The notes under the pieces were generated by a model, which saw nothing but the letters and a program-made list of their open reading frames with translations, was not told the DNA's origin and did not search any database. Of a stretch of DNA of 64,000 bases, positions 1-8,670 are shown in pieces; position 1 is the first letter of the stretch, and each line of letters starts with the position of its first letter. The position numbers were made by a program, and so were the translations under genes. Where the stretch lies: assembly GCF_963678195.1 (NCBI RefSeq), contig NZ_OY782759.1, forward strand, positions 62,001 through 126,000, given 5' to 3'. This DNA is from an uncultured Hyphomonas sp. (GTDB lineage Bacteria; Pseudomonadota; Alphaproteobacteria; Caulobacterales; Hyphomonadaceae).

Positions 1-12
1 TGTCGGCAAGGC

Positions 13-603
13 TCAACTCGAATCCGGCCAGCGTTTCAGCGCGTCGATCAGCTGTACCGTCAGCCCGCCCGAGACAATGCCGAGCGCGGCAGGCATACGG
101 TGGGAACGAGGAATGGGCGGCACATGCGGCCGGGCCTCGCCGGCGGCCTGCCAGCGCTGGATTATGCGGGCGAGGCATTTCGCGCGGCGCTTGTGATGCT
201 TCAGCGTGTCCAGCATGGCCTGCCACCGCGCAATGAGCGGCGCGGCAGGCACAGGCCCGCGCATGGGCGCAACGACCGGCCCTTTCAGGAAATGCGGACA
301 TGGGCGCGATGGCGCAGGCACCATGGTGAAGATGTAGCGATACTCGGCGTCCGGCTTCTTCGGTTCGTAATAATTGCTGCCCGTGCGCGGCGCCAGCGGC
401 ACCAGTTCCAACCACAATGCTTCCAGAAAGATCAGACGGCGGAGCAGCACGGCGAACCGCTTCAGCTCCGCCCGCACGCGCCGGTTCACCGATTGCGCAA
501 TCGTCTGAGGATTCTTGAACAGGTCCACATTCACGCCCGCCTCGGCAATGGCGCGGGCGATCGTGTAGTAAGCCTGAGAGAAAAAATCGGTGCGGTCTGT
601 CAT
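13..603 (-). CDS. Conserved-type hypothetical protein, 196 aa
   Basis: The ATG-initiated frame encodes 196 residues with no signal peptide or membrane segment. The first 60 residues are helical and basic (R/K-rich, residues 38-60). A Pro-rich middle (about 95-120) is followed by a second basic helical stretch (about 125-150). I do not recognise the family and assign no function. The codon use and GC content match the neighbours, so this is likely a native gene. The opposite-strand frame over the same bases is an Arg-rich shadow. A REP-type palindrome lies about 87 bases upstream of the start, in the gap before the next gene. Confidence 0.6.
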   Translation of the reverse strand: MTDRTDFFSQAYYTIARAIAEAGVNVDLFKNPQTIAQSVNRRVRAELKRFAVLLRRLIFLEALWLELVPLAPRTGSNYYEPKKPDAEYRYIFTMVPAPSRPCPHFLKGPVVAPMRGPVPAAPLIARWQAMLDTLKHHKRRAKCLARIIQRWQAAGEARPHVPPIPRSHRMPAALGIVSGGLTVQLIDALKRWPDSS

Positions 604-689
604 GGCGGGCAGATTGCCATGAGGGGTTATCCGGTTGGATAGAGACGCCGGATTTCCGTGTGCTGCGTAACAGGTCCGGGCATGCGGGT

Positions 690-720
690 GGTGGGTATCG
701 CTACGCTCAACCCACCCTAC
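690..720 (-). repeat. REP-type palindromic unit 1
   Basis: Read on the minus strand, the unit begins with GTAG followed by an imperfect palindrome with arms GGTGGGT and ACCCACC. Three further copies lie at 1430-1462, 48206-48236 and 48262-48294. This one and the 1430 copy are inverted relative to each other with their GTAG ends facing inward, and they bracket the gene at 772-1323. A GTAG tetranucleotide plus a short hairpin is the hallmark of REP sequences mobilised by REP-associated tyrosine transposases; no such transposase gene is in the window. Confidence 0.8.
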
Positions 721-771
721 CTTGCTTCATGCTTCACGGACACGAGCGGATCCGCATTATTGACGAACTTG

Positions 772-1323
772 CTATGAGTGGTCGTCAGATTCATACTTGG
801 CCAGCAGGTCCTCCAAGCAGTCAGCATGCTGGTGCCCTTTGCTATCATGAACCAATTGCCTCAACAAATCCGCAACATCGTCGGACATCAACGCCTCCAG
901 GCCAAGGATCAGAGCAAACTTCAGACCGCGTCGCGCCGGCTCTTCGATATCCTGATCATTGTGTGTCTCAAGGTACATCTGTGCAAATTTTTCCCACAAC
1001 GCGGTCATACCGGAGAGGTGACGCATTGCCAGTGAACGGACAATGCCCTCCATGACACGTGGATGATGAGGTTTGAACAGATGAGATGTCAGAACCTCTA
1101 GCGCGTCATCATAATTGTTCGGACGGCTGACCAGATCCCACACATTTTTCACTGGCTCTATCCCCGTTGCGTTCAGCTCCGCGACGAGTTCGGCCTGATC
1201 CGCATCAAGAATCTTGCGCAGCTCGGCACGTTTTCTATCCTGCTCTGCCTTCATGGCGAGATAAGCAGGATCGTTTGCCGTGCTAGCGATTAGCTCTGCA
1301 GCTGTCATGGATTTCTTGGCCAC
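772..1323 (-). CDS. Hypothetical HEAT-like protein, 183 aa
   Basis: The start is GTG, with an AGGA Shine-Dalgarno about 7 bases upstream; an in-frame ATG five codons later is the alternative. The N-terminal third (residues 5-55) is charged and helical. Residues 60-175 form consecutive amphipathic helices that resemble HEAT-like scaffold proteins (for example HHPRVMEGIVRSLAMRHLSG, then RRGLKFALILGLEALMSDDV). There is no signal peptide or catalytic motif. HEAT-like proteins of this size often bind partner proteins, but no partner is visible here. The gene stands alone between inverted REP units, with a perfect AT-rich palindrome just upstream, and may be a mobile cargo gene. The function is unknown. 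Confidence 0.7.
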   Translation of the reverse strand: MAKKSMTAAELIASTANDPAYLAMKAEQDRKRAELRKILDADQAELVAELNATGIEPVKNVWDLVSRPNNYDDALEVLTSHLFKPHHPRVMEGIVRSLAMRHLSGMTALWEKFAQMYLETHNDQDIEEPARRGLKFALILGLEALMSDDVADLLRQLVHDSKGHQHADCLEDLLAKYESDDHS

Positions 1324-1344
1324 ATTATGTTCCTGGAATGCTAA

Positions 1345-1359
1345 GGATATTTAATATCC
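1345..1359. promoter_or_regulatory. Palindrome upstream of the HEAT-like gene, possible operator
   Basis: GGATATT-T-AATATCC is a perfect 7-bp inverted repeat around one central base. It lies 21 bases upstream of the GTG start at 1323. The AT-rich symmetric form and the position suit a repressor site overlapping a promoter. No regulator gene is adjacent. Confidence 0.4.
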
Positions 1360-1429
1360 CCGAGTTTCGTGCTTCGATTAAGCTGGGCTTAAGAATTGTA
1401 TTCGATCTGACGTACACGTTAAAGCAAGC

Positions 1430-1462
1430 GTAGGGTGGGTTGAGGCGGAGCCGATACCCACC
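1430..1462 (+). repeat. REP-type palindromic unit 2
   Basis: GTAG is followed by the GGTGGGT...ACCCACC imperfect palindrome. The flank AGCAAGC just before GTAG is shared with the unit at 48206, so the repeated element extends slightly beyond the hairpin. With unit 1 it forms an inverted pair of 773 bases overall around the gene at 772-1323. Confidence 0.8.
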
Positions 1463-1593
1463 AACCGTGCCGCCATCCTAAAACATGTTTGTGATGCGCG
1501 CAGCATGCGCCCCGCATGACTTGCCATGATCATACCGGACTATGGCGGACTATAACCGATTATAACTGACCGGGTGCCAGGCCGCCTTAAAGA

Positions 1594-1625
1594 AAAGCCC
1601 GCCGAACGAATGTCCGGCGGGCTTT
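1594..1625 (-). terminator. Terminator after ftsH
   Basis: The arms AAGCCCGCCG and CGGCGGGCTT enclose a 10-base loop, with an A-rich flank on the plus strand that gives a U-rich tail in the minus transcript. It lies about 20 bases past the ftsH stop and closes the operon. Confidence 0.8.
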
Positions 1626-1645
1626 GTCTTTGGTCTGTTTTCCGG

Positions 1646-3574
1646 TCAGGCCGGGTTCGGTTCCGGATCGCCTGCGGCTTCACCGCCGTCATCCTTTGGC
1701 TTCCGGCGCTTGCCGATGGCCGGCACGGCGGAGGACGGGCCTGTATCTTCGGCGCCAAGGTCCGGACGGGTCGGCGGCTTGCCATCGAGAAGGTCGGTCA
1801 TCTCTTTGCCGGTCAGCGTTTCGTATTCGAGCAGGCCATTGGCGATGGCGGACCATTCGTCATGGCATTCGGTCATGATCCGGCGGGCATCGTCCATGCC
1901 GGTCTGGATCAGTTCGCGGACTTCTTCCTCGATCTTGCGGGACGTGTCTTCGGAGACATGGCTCGACTGCATGAGTTGCTGACCAAGGAAGACATCGCCC
2001 TGGTCGGAACCGTAATCCACCGGACCGATCGTATCGGAGAGGCCAAAACGCGTGACCATGGCGCGGGCAAGACGGGTCGCCTGCTGAATGTCGGAGGCGG
2101 CACCGGCGGTGACATTGTCGTCGCCGAATTTCAGCTCTTCCGCCACGCGGCCGCCCATCATGATGGCGAGGCGCGAGGTCATCTCGATCTTGGACATGGA
2201 CAGCTTGTCGTCTTCCGGCAGCTGCATCACCATGCCGAGTGCGCGGCCCCGCGGAATGATGGTCGCCTTGTGGACCGGGTCGGCCGCTGGCACTTTCATG
2301 GCCACGATGGCGTGACCGGCTTCGTGCCAGGCGGTGAGTTCCTTTTCCTTCTCGGACATGACCATGGAGCGGCGCTCCGGCCCCATCAGGACCTTGTCTT
2401 TCGCGTCCTCGAATTCCTGCATCGCCACGACGCGCTTGCCGCGGCGGGCGGCCAGCAGCGCGGCTTCGTTGACGAGGTTTGCCAGGTCGGCGCCCGAGAA
2501 GCCGGGCGTGCCGCGCGCGATGGTCTTCGCGTCGACGTCTTTCGCCAGCGGCACATTGCGCATGTGAACGCGCAGGATCTTTTCGCGGCCCATAATGTCC
2601 GGATTACCAACCGTGACCTGGCGGTCGAAACGGCCGGGACGCAGCAGTGCCGGGTCCAGAACGTCCGGACGGTTGGTGGCCGCGATCAGGATGATGCCTT
2701 CATTGGCCTCAAAGCCGTCCATCTCGACCAGCAGCTGGTTCAGCGTCTGCTCGCGTTCGTCATTGCCGCCGCCGAGGCCTGCGCCGCGCGAACGGCCGAC
2801 CGCGTCGATCTCGTCGATGAAGATGATGCAGGGCGCAGAGCGTTTTGCCTGTTCGAACATGTCGCGGACACGGCTCGCGCCGACACCGACGAACATTTCG
2901 ACAAAGTCGGAACCGGAAATCGTGAAGAAGGGCACGCCTGCCTCACCGGCCACGGCGCGGGCCAGCAGCGTCTTACCGGTACCGGGCGGGCCGACCAGCA
3001 GCGCGCCTTTCGGGATCTTGCCGCCGAGGCGCTGGAATTTGGACGGATCCTGCAGGAATTCGACGATCTCCTGCAGCTCTTCCTTGGCTTCATCAACGCC
3101 GGCCACATCGTCAAAGGTGACGCGGCCATGCTTTTCAGTCAGCAGGCGGGCGCGCGACTTGCCGAAGCTCATCGCCCCGCGGCCACCGCCGCCCTGCATC
3201 TGGCGCATCATGAAGAAGACAAAGCCGACGATCAGCAGGATCGGCAGGATCGAGAACAGGAGCGAGGCGAAATTGTTGCGGCCGCTGTCGGCATCCACCG
3301 TGAACGGCACGTTCTTGTCGCGCAGATAGTCCTGCGTGCTCATGTCGAGGGCGCGCAATTCGCTGACCATCTTGCGGCCGTCAGTGGTCGTCACGATGAT
3401 CTGGTCATCGCCCAGCGTCGCCTCGGCCACTTCGCCATTGTCGACGAGCGTGTAGATTTCGGAGAGTTTCGCGCGCTTGGCACTGGCGGCTTCGGGATTT
3501 CCGCCCATCGCGACCGCCATGCCGATCACGAGCAGCGCGATTGCACCCCAGATGGCCAGGTTCCGAACGTTCAT
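1646..3574 (-). CDS. ftsH: ATP-dependent zinc metalloprotease FtsH
   Basis: FtsH is a membrane-anchored AAA+ protease that extracts and degrades damaged membrane proteins and short-lived cytoplasmic regulators. The 642 residues match the usual length. There are two transmembrane segments (about 7-23 and 104-123) flanking a periplasmic domain. The AAA module carries Walker A GPPGTGKT (195-202), Walker B IIFIDEID (250-257) and the second region of homology [18 protein letters not shown] (301-318). The zinc-protease site is HEAGH (417-421). The C-terminal tail is acidic and disordered. It is the last gene after tilS, a common alphaproteobacterial order, with a 69-base gap that may hold its own promoter. 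An intrinsic terminator follows. Confidence 0.98.
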   Translation of the reverse strand: MNVRNLAIWGAIALLVIGMAVAMGGNPEAASAKRAKLSEIYTLVDNGEVAEATLGDDQIIVTTTDGRKMVSELRALDMSTQDYLRDKNVPFTVDADSGRNNFASLLFSILPILLIVGFVFFMMRQMQGGGGRGAMSFGKSRARLLTEKHGRVTFDDVAGVDEAKEELQEIVEFLQDPSKFQRLGGKIPKGALLVGPPGTGKTLLARAVAGEAGVPFFTISGSDFVEMFVGVGASRVRDMFEQAKRSAPCIIFIDEIDAVGRSRGAGLGGGNDEREQTLNQLLVEMDGFEANEGIILIAATNRPDVLDPALLRPGRFDRQVTVGNPDIMGREKILRVHMRNVPLAKDVDAKTIARGTPGFSGADLANLVNEAALLAARRGKRVVAMQEFEDAKDKVLMGPERRSMVMSEKEKELTAWHEAGHAIVAMKVPAADPVHKATIIPRGRALGMVMQLPEDDKLSMSKIEMTSRLAIMMGGRVAEELKFGDDNVTAGAASDIQQATRLARAMVTRFGLSDTIGPVDYGSDQGDVFLGQQLMQSSHVSEDTSRKIEEEVRELIQTGMDDARRIMTECHDEWSAIANGLLEYETLTGKEMTDLLDGKPPTRPDLGAEDTGPSSAVPAIGKRRKPKDDGGEAAGDPEPNPA

Positions 3575-3643
3575 AGCATCTCTCTCAGTTTGGAAAGCTT
3601 CTTGACAGATAACATAGGGCCACTGGGCCTGAAAAACGACTCT

Positions 3644-4723
3644 TTAGCTGCGGCGTGGACATTTTATCTCATATGCAGCTGAACAGGCCGTCACCATGGC
3701 CGAAAGGCGTGCAGGGATTGCATTAACCTGTTCCGCCGGCAGCACATGCTCCGCCACCACTTTCAGATTGCCGTTTTTAATCCGGATCGCCGCCCCGCCG
3801 AGCGTTGCCGGACGCAATGTGTCCGGGTTCGCGACGCGCCGCGTCAGGCGGGAGAGCGCATCGGTGCGCAGAGGCCGGGTCCGCCCGCCTGCCAGCGCAA
3901 TCAGCGCGCCGAGCGCCCGCTCCCCCATCTCACCCGGCGGGATCGGGAGGGGCGCGCGTAAGGTGCCGTCTGCGCGGATTTCCACATCGGCAGACAGCCA
4001 GCGCCCAAGCGACCGGTCCTGCACCTGCCGCAACAGCTGCAGCTTCTCCCGGAGGGCCAGCACCCGCGCGCGCAGAGCAGGCTGTGCCGCCAGGAGCTGG
4101 CGCATGCGCACGCGTTCATAGGCAGGATTGCTGTTCGAGGGGTCTTCCACCCAGTCCTGTCCTTCGGCGCGCAGCATCTCCCGCAGCCCGGCCCGCGAAG
4201 CACATAGCAGCGGGCGCGCAATCAGCACCGGCACGCCTGTCCCGCCTGCCGGAGACAGGGAGAGCGGCTGGATGCCCGCCAGACCGTACCAGCCGGAACC
4301 GGCCCTGGCGCGGATCAGAAAGGTTTCGGCCTGATCGTCCTGCGTGTGTGCGGTGAGAATGATCACGCTGCCGGCCTCCCGCGCGGCGGCGGCAAGCAAA
4401 TCGTGGCGCGCCTTACGGGCCTTTGCCTGGCCGGGCATTGGACTCTGCCAGCACAGCGTCCGGTGCGGCACGCCAAGGCGGGCTGCCACACCAGCCACGA
4501 AGCGCGCCTCGTCCGCCGCTTCGGTCCGCAGACCATGGTCCACCGTCAGGGCCAGAAGGCTGCGGCCGCGCAGATTGGCCCAGCGAGCTGCAATCTGCAG
4601 GAGGGCCAGCGAGTCACTTCCGCCCGAGACTGCAACGCAAACCGGCCCTGCAGCCAGGCTGCAGAGCCGGTCAAACGACTCACTCAGGTCTGCCGGAGCG
4701 ACGGGAGGCTCTAATTGTCGCAA
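3644..4723 (-). CDS. tilS: tRNA(Ile)-lysidine synthetase TilS
   Basis: TilS attaches lysine to C34 of the CAU-anticodon isoleucine tRNA using ATP, which changes both codon reading and charging. The N-type ATP-pyrophosphatase P-loop SGGSDS is at residues 33-38, followed by a typical VDHGLR motif and a HTQDDQAET segment. The 359 residues have an MesJ/Ycf62-like core and a short C-terminal part. No ATG or GTG lies before the P-loop in frame; the best start is a TTG that overlaps the end of cpoB by 13 bases, which implies translational coupling. It sits between cpoB and ftsH, the usual alphaproteobacterial order. Confidence 0.94.
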   Translation of the reverse strand: MRQLEPPVAPADLSESFDRLCSLAAGPVCVAVSGGSDSLALLQIAARWANLRGRSLLALTVDHGLRTEAADEARFVAGVAARLGVPHRTLCWQSPMPGQAKARKARHDLLAAAAREAGSVIILTAHTQDDQAETFLIRARAGSGWYGLAGIQPLSLSPAGGTGVPVLIARPLLCASRAGLREMLRAEGQDWVEDPSNSNPAYERVRMRQLLAAQPALRARVLALREKLQLLRQVQDRSLGRWLSADVEIRADGTLRAPLPIPPGEMGERALGALIALAGGRTRPLRTDALSRLTRRVANPDTLRPATLGGAAIRIKNGNLKVVAEHVLPAEQVNAIPARLSAMVTACSAAYEIKCPRRS

Positions 4724-5757
4724 CCGGACCGGGTCCGTTCGACGGCGGCCAGGTCGCGCGTCACGCCAGAGGCGTTCGGATAGCGTTTGGGCAGCGTATC
4801 GAGCGCCACGCAGGCCTTGTCCTTGTCGCCGATGAGGCGCATCGACCGGGCCAGTTTCACAAGCGCATCGGGCGCACGCGGATCGTCCGGATAAGAGCGG
4901 ATCATCGTCGTGTAGGCCGCGCCGGATTCAGCATAGGCCTTCTGCTGGTAGAGCGACTCGGCCAGCCAGTAATGCGCTTCTCCGGCCTGCGGATCGGTGC
5001 CGAACTGATCAAGGAAGGCGCGGAAGGCCTCTTCGGCGCCGGCATAATCGAACTGGACGAGCTTTGCCTTGGCAGCCGCAAACAGCGGACCGGCCTCTCC
5101 CGGCAGGGCACTTGCGGGCAGCGTGCCGAGCGATCCCTGCGGCGCGCCCGGCGGCACAGCCGTAGCCGGCGTGGTGTCAATCGCGGCAGTCTCTTGCGGC
5201 GCACCGGCCCCGGAACGCGGCAGAAGGCGTTTCGGACCGGTCGTCTCCGGCTCAACCGTTGCGGTGCGGGACATGCTGCCTGTTACGGAGGGCTGCGATG
5301 GTTCAGCCGCAGCCGCACCGGCAGCCTCATAAGGATCCTGCGAAGACGCGCCCGGATAGTCGGACAGGCCGGTGGCCGCCTCCCCTTCCGGCGGGTCCAT
5401 GCCGAGAGAGCGGGCCTGCAGGTCCTGTATGGCACGCGACTGAGCACGCAGCTCACTCTTCAGGGCGTTGATCTCGCGGGCGAGGGCCTCATTGTCGTCG
5501 ACCAGAGTCTCATTGTCGTTGCGGACCTGCTGCAGCTGGAATTCCAGCGTCTCGACCCGGCCCGTCAGGGTCATCAGGTCGCTGGACACGGCGTTCACCT
5601 GAACCTTCGTGTCCGCGCTCAGCTGGCGGGCCTGGGAAATCTGGTCCGCCAGGTCGAGGCTTGTCGTGCCCTGCGTGATCGGGGCACCGCGCTGGGCGAC
5701 AGCGGGCGCAGCAAGAAGCAGGAAGCTGGCAAGAGCCAGGGCCGGGGTCTTGAACAT
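4711..5757 (-). CDS. cpoB: Tol-Pal periplasmic protein CpoB (YbgF)
   Basis: CpoB is the periplasmic TolA-binding partner that coordinates peptidoglycan synthesis with outer-membrane constriction. I chose the ATG at 5757, not the longer frame, because it has a GGAGA ribosome site and yields a clear signal peptide (MFKTPALALASFLLLAAPAVAQ). Residues about 30-110 form a heptad-rich coiled coil for trimerisation. A Pro/Ala/Thr-rich linker leads to C-terminal TPR repeats (about 220-345, with FDYAGAEEAFRAFLDQF and AHYWLAESLYQQKAYAES). The mature protein is 348 residues with the precursor sequence. It follows the second pal gene and overlaps tilS. Confidence 0.93.
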   Translation of the reverse strand: MFKTPALALASFLLLAAPAVAQRGAPITQGTTSLDLADQISQARQLSADTKVQVNAVSSDLMTLTGRVETLEFQLQQVRNDNETLVDDNEALAREINALKSELRAQSRAIQDLQARSLGMDPPEGEAATGLSDYPGASSQDPYEAAGAAAAEPSQPSVTGSMSRTATVEPETTGPKRLLPRSGAGAPQETAAIDTTPATAVPPGAPQGSLGTLPASALPGEAGPLFAAAKAKLVQFDYAGAEEAFRAFLDQFGTDPQAGEAHYWLAESLYQQKAYAESGAAYTTMIRSYPDDPRAPDALVKLARSMRLIGDKDKACVALDTLPKRYPNASGVTRDLAAVERTRSGCDN

Positions 5758-5795
5758 GGGCGAATGTCTCCAGATTTTGCCGGACCATAGTAAAG

Positions 5796-5825
5796 CAGCC
5801 GGGGCCAAAATATGGCACCCGGCTG
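5796..5825 (-). terminator. Terminator after the second pal gene
   Basis: CAGCCGGG and its near-complement CCCGGCTG form a stem around GGCC-rich bases, with a T-rich run on the minus strand. It is nearly identical to the hairpin at 6457-6486 after the first pal gene, so the terminator was probably duplicated with the gene. Confidence 0.75.
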
Positions 5826-5868
5826 CAAATTCTTTGTGAATCAGGTGCCCGGACCGGGCGGGCCCGCT

Positions 5869-6393
5869 TCAGCTGTTTGGCGAAACCACCTGGATGAACC
5901 CGTTCCGGTTCATCGCCCAGGCCTGTTCGTTCGATTCCGCAGCAATGGGACGTTCCTTGCCGTAGGAGATCGTGTCGATGCGGTTCGGCGAGATGCCGAG
6001 GCTGACAAGATAGTCTTTCACCTTGGCCGCGCGGCGCTCGCCCAGGGCGAGGTTGTATTCACGCGTGCCACGCTCGTCGCAGTTGCCGGCAACGAGGATA
6101 CGGACCGACGGGTCCTGGGTGTATTTCAGGGCGTGCTGTTTCAGCAGAGACTGGTCGTCGCTGTCGAGCGCGTCGCCGTTCAGGTCGAAGTAGACGCGGT
6201 CACCGAGGGCCGGCGCCTGCGCGATCTGACCAACATTGCCGTCATCCACAATGCCGGTGTCGACGGTCTGGATGTCTTCGACCACGGTTTCAGTGGTCGT
6301 GGTGCCTTCCGTGATCGGCGCGGGCTTGGACGCACAGGCGCCGAGCAGAAGGAGCGAGGCACCTGCGAATACAGATGCAGTGCGAATGTTCAT
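5869..6393 (-). CDS. Second peptidoglycan-associated lipoprotein, Pal paralog
   Basis: This is an OmpA-family outer-membrane lipoprotein that binds peptidoglycan. The ATG at 6393 is preferred over two upstream in-frame ATGs because AAAGG lies 7 bases before it. The signal peptide ends in lipobox LLGAC. A Thr/Glu-rich spacer leads to an OmpA-like domain (about 70-170) with NCDERGTREYNLALGERRA, the classic Pal peptidoglycan-binding motif. It is a close tandem paralog of the gene at 6512-7057: the OmpA-like domains share most residues, but the N-terminal linkers are unrelated (no polyproline here). It is bounded by terminators on both sides, so it may need its own promoter. Confidence 0.93.
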   Translation of the reverse strand: MNIRTASVFAGASLLLLGACASKPAPITEGTTTTETVVEDIQTVDTGIVDDGNVGQIAQAPALGDRVYFDLNGDALDSDDQSLLKQHALKYTQDPSVRILVAGNCDERGTREYNLALGERRAAKVKDYLVSLGISPNRIDTISYGKERPIAAESNEQAWAMNRNGFIQVVSPNS

Positions 6394-6456
6394 GGACATG
6401 CCTTTCATGTGAAAAAGGGAGAGGGGAACGCACGAAATCCCTGCCCCTAAATAAAA

Positions 6457-6486
6457 CAGCCGGGGCCAAAATGTGGCACCCGGCTG
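6457..6486 (-). terminator. Terminator between the two pal genes
   Basis: A CAGCCGGG/CCCGGCTG hairpin is followed on the minus strand by TTTTATTT. It lies 26 bases past the stop of the first pal gene and would reduce readthrough into the second. It is a near-copy of the hairpin at 5796-5825. Confidence 0.8.
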
Positions 6487-6511
6487 CTTGTTACTGAATT
6501 GAAATGTTTCG

Positions 6512-7057
6512 TTAGCTGGTGGTGCCCGAAACAATCTGGGTGAATCCGTTACGGTTCAGGGCCCAGGAGGCTTCATCCGAACCGGCAGCGATCGGACGTT
6601 CCTTGCCGTAAGAGATCGTGTCGATGCGGGACGGGTCCACGCCGAGCGACACAAGGTAATCCTTCACGACGGATGCACGACGCTCGCCGAGGGCGAGGTT
6701 GTATTCACGCGTGCCGCGCTCGTCGCAGTTACCTGCAACCATGATGCGGACCGACGGGTAGGACTGCAGCCAGGCAGCCTGCAGCTTCAGGATTTCCTGA
6801 TCGTCGGGGTCCAGACGGTATTCGTTGAGGTCGAAATAGACGCGCTCACCGACGTTCACGCGGAAATCTTCCAGCGAACCCGGTGCCGGGCCTTCTTCGA
6901 CAACCGGCGGCGGAGGCGGCGGAGGCGGAGGCGGCGGTGCAGGTTGCTCAACCGGCGGTGCTTCCACGACTGGCGGCGGCGGTTCGGGTTGCGAAGCGCA
7001 GGCGCCGAGGGCGATGAGCACAGCGGCCGCTGCGGAGATTTTGAGATAGGATTGCAT
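6512..7057 (-). CDS. pal: Peptidoglycan-associated lipoprotein Pal
   Basis: Pal tethers the outer membrane to peptidoglycan and works with TolB and TolA during constriction. The start at 7057 has a GGGGAG ribosome site and gives a lipoprotein signal ending LIALGAC. The mature part begins with a proline-rich linker including ten consecutive prolines (about residues 41-50). It is followed by the OmpA-like domain (about 65-175) with NCDERGTREYNLALGERRA. The total length is 181 residues. It sits directly after tolB in the conserved order. The polyproline linker is longer than usual and could span extra distance in the periplasm. Confidence 0.95.
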   Translation of the reverse strand: MQSYLKISAAAAVLIALGACASQPEPPPPVVEAPPVEQPAPPPPPPPPPPPVVEEGPAPGSLEDFRVNVGERVYFDLNEYRLDPDDQEILKLQAAWLQSYPSVRIMVAGNCDERGTREYNLALGERRASVVKDYLVSLGVDPSRIDTISYGKERPIAAGSDEASWALNRNGFTQIVSGTTS

Positions 7058-7237
7058 TACAGTCAGACTCCCCTGGATGTCCTGAGCTTGGTGACGCCTT
7101 GCGGCCTCTGTCTTGTCAGCCGCCAGCGAACGACGGGTGATGCTTGCACAATCGGGCCGAAATCCGGCAACAATCGGGCGCAAGCGGCTGCGACTGGCCT
7201 TTTACACAAAGATTTCCGCGCTGTCTCCCTAAAGCAA

Positions 7238-7263
7238 CGCCCCCGACCAAAGAATCGGGGGCG
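7238..7263 (-). terminator. Hairpin after tolB, probable terminator
   Basis: CGCCCCCGA and TCGGGGGCG form a perfect 9-bp stem with an 8-base loop, 23 bases past the tolB stop. The T-run on the minus strand is weak (TTGCTTTAGG), so termination may be partial and pal may receive readthrough. Confidence 0.65.
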
Positions 7264-7286
7264 AAACCTGTAGATTAATCAGCAGA

Positions 7287-8648
7287 TTACTGCAGAAGCG
7301 GCGACCAGGCCGGATCGGAGGCTTCTGTCTGGGTCTGCAGGCGGTGTTCATTCCGGCCGGAGAGGTCCACCGACCAGAGCTGAGGACCGGCGCCAGGGCG
7401 GCTTTCGCGGAAGTAAATGATCACGCGGCCGTTCGGCGACCAGTCCGGACCTTCGTCCAGATAGGCTTCGGTCAGCAGGCGCTCGCCGGTGCCATCGGTG
7501 CCGATGACGCCGATATAGAATTTGCCGCCAAGCTGCTTGGTGAAGGCCACGAGATCGCCGCGCGGGCTCCAGACCGGCGTGGAGTACTGGCCCTTGTTGA
7601 ACGTGATACGGCAGGCAACGTCGCGGCCGCCCGACGGACAGGTGCGCGGGCTGCCATCGGTGTTCATGATGTAGAGCTGCGGGCTGCCGCCACGGTCGGA
7701 CGTGAAGACGATGGCCTTGCCGTCCGGTGACATCGACGGCGAGGTATCGATCGCCGGGTGGTCTGTCAGGCGGCGCGACTGCCGGGTCTGCAGGTTCATG
7801 ATGTAGAGGTCGGAGTTACCATTGTTGGCCTGGGTCAGCAGGACACTCTCGCCATCGCGCGAGAAGCGCGGCGCGAACGTCATGCCCGGGAAGTTGCCGA
7901 GCAGTTCCTGACGGCCGGTCTCGATATTGAAGAGATAGACGCGCGGACGTCCGCCCTCATAGGACATATAGGTAATCTCCTGCGCCGACGGGCTGAAGCG
8001 CGGGGTCAGCACCGTATTGGTGCCCGGCGTCAGATATTGCTGATTGGCGCCATCGGAATCCATGATGGCGAGGCGCTTCACGCGGTTCAGCTTCGGGCCG
8101 GTTTCCGCGATGTAGACGATGCGCGTGTCGAAATACGGATCTTCACCCGTCAGGCGGGTGTAGATTGAATCAGCGATCTTGTGGGCGATGCGGCGCCAAT
8201 TGTCCGGCGTCGTGGTCAGGCGGCGGCCGGGCTGGCCATTGATGCGCATGACGTCACCTGCATAAACATCCCACAGACGGAACGAGACGGCGATCTTGCC
8301 ATCCGGCAGTTCCTCGAACGCCCCGACGACGAGGCCATCGGTCTTGATGATCTTCCAGTCGGCAAAACGCGGCTGAACGTCGATCGAGAGGTCTTTCTGG
8401 ATGAAGGAGGCCGGGTTCTGCATTTCGAACAGGCCGGTCGATTCGAGATCGTTGCGCACGACATCGGCAATCTGGCGGGCAAGCTCGGTGTTTGTCCCAC
8501 CGCGGACTTCAAAGTCCGGAATGGCGAGCGGGACCGGTTTGAAATTGCCGGGACCCTCCACAAGCACTTTGAGTTCGGCCGAGGCGGTCGGCGCAAATCC
8601 GATGGCGGCGGTGAAGGCCATCACCAGGGCAAGCAGCAGGCGGGTCAT
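7287..8648 (-). CDS. tolB: Tol-Pal translocation protein TolB
   Basis: TolB is the periplasmic beta-propeller that alternates between Pal and TolA. The ATG at 8648 has a strong AGGAGG site and gives a 24-residue signal peptide (ending TASA). An N-terminal alpha/beta domain (about 30-165) precedes a six-bladed PD40/WD40-like propeller (about 180-450). The blades show repeated SPDG/SPRG turns, such as MSPDGKAIVFTSDRGGSPQL. The 453-residue length is typical. It lies 22 bases after tolA, so the two are very likely co-transcribed. Confidence 0.97.
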   Translation of the reverse strand: MTRLLLALVMAFTAAIGFAPTASAELKVLVEGPGNFKPVPLAIPDFEVRGGTNTELARQIADVVRNDLESTGLFEMQNPASFIQKDLSIDVQPRFADWKIIKTDGLVVGAFEELPDGKIAVSFRLWDVYAGDVMRINGQPGRRLTTTPDNWRRIAHKIADSIYTRLTGEDPYFDTRIVYIAETGPKLNRVKRLAIMDSDGANQQYLTPGTNTVLTPRFSPSAQEITYMSYEGGRPRVYLFNIETGRQELLGNFPGMTFAPRFSRDGESVLLTQANNGNSDLYIMNLQTRQSRRLTDHPAIDTSPSMSPDGKAIVFTSDRGGSPQLYIMNTDGSPRTCPSGGRDVACRITFNKGQYSTPVWSPRGDLVAFTKQLGGKFYIGVIGTDGTGERLLTEAYLDEGPDWSPNGRVIIYFRESRPGAGPQLWSVDLSGRNEHRLQTQTEASDPAWSPLLQ

Positions 8649-8670
8649 GGGATTCCTCCTTTGAGCGGGT

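Noticed and set aside
1574-3682. A 702-codon open frame on the plus strand, antisense to ftsH
   Set aside because: Caused by GC-rich third positions of ftsH. Composition is His/Asp/Gly/Arg-rich without motifs, and ftsH is certain.
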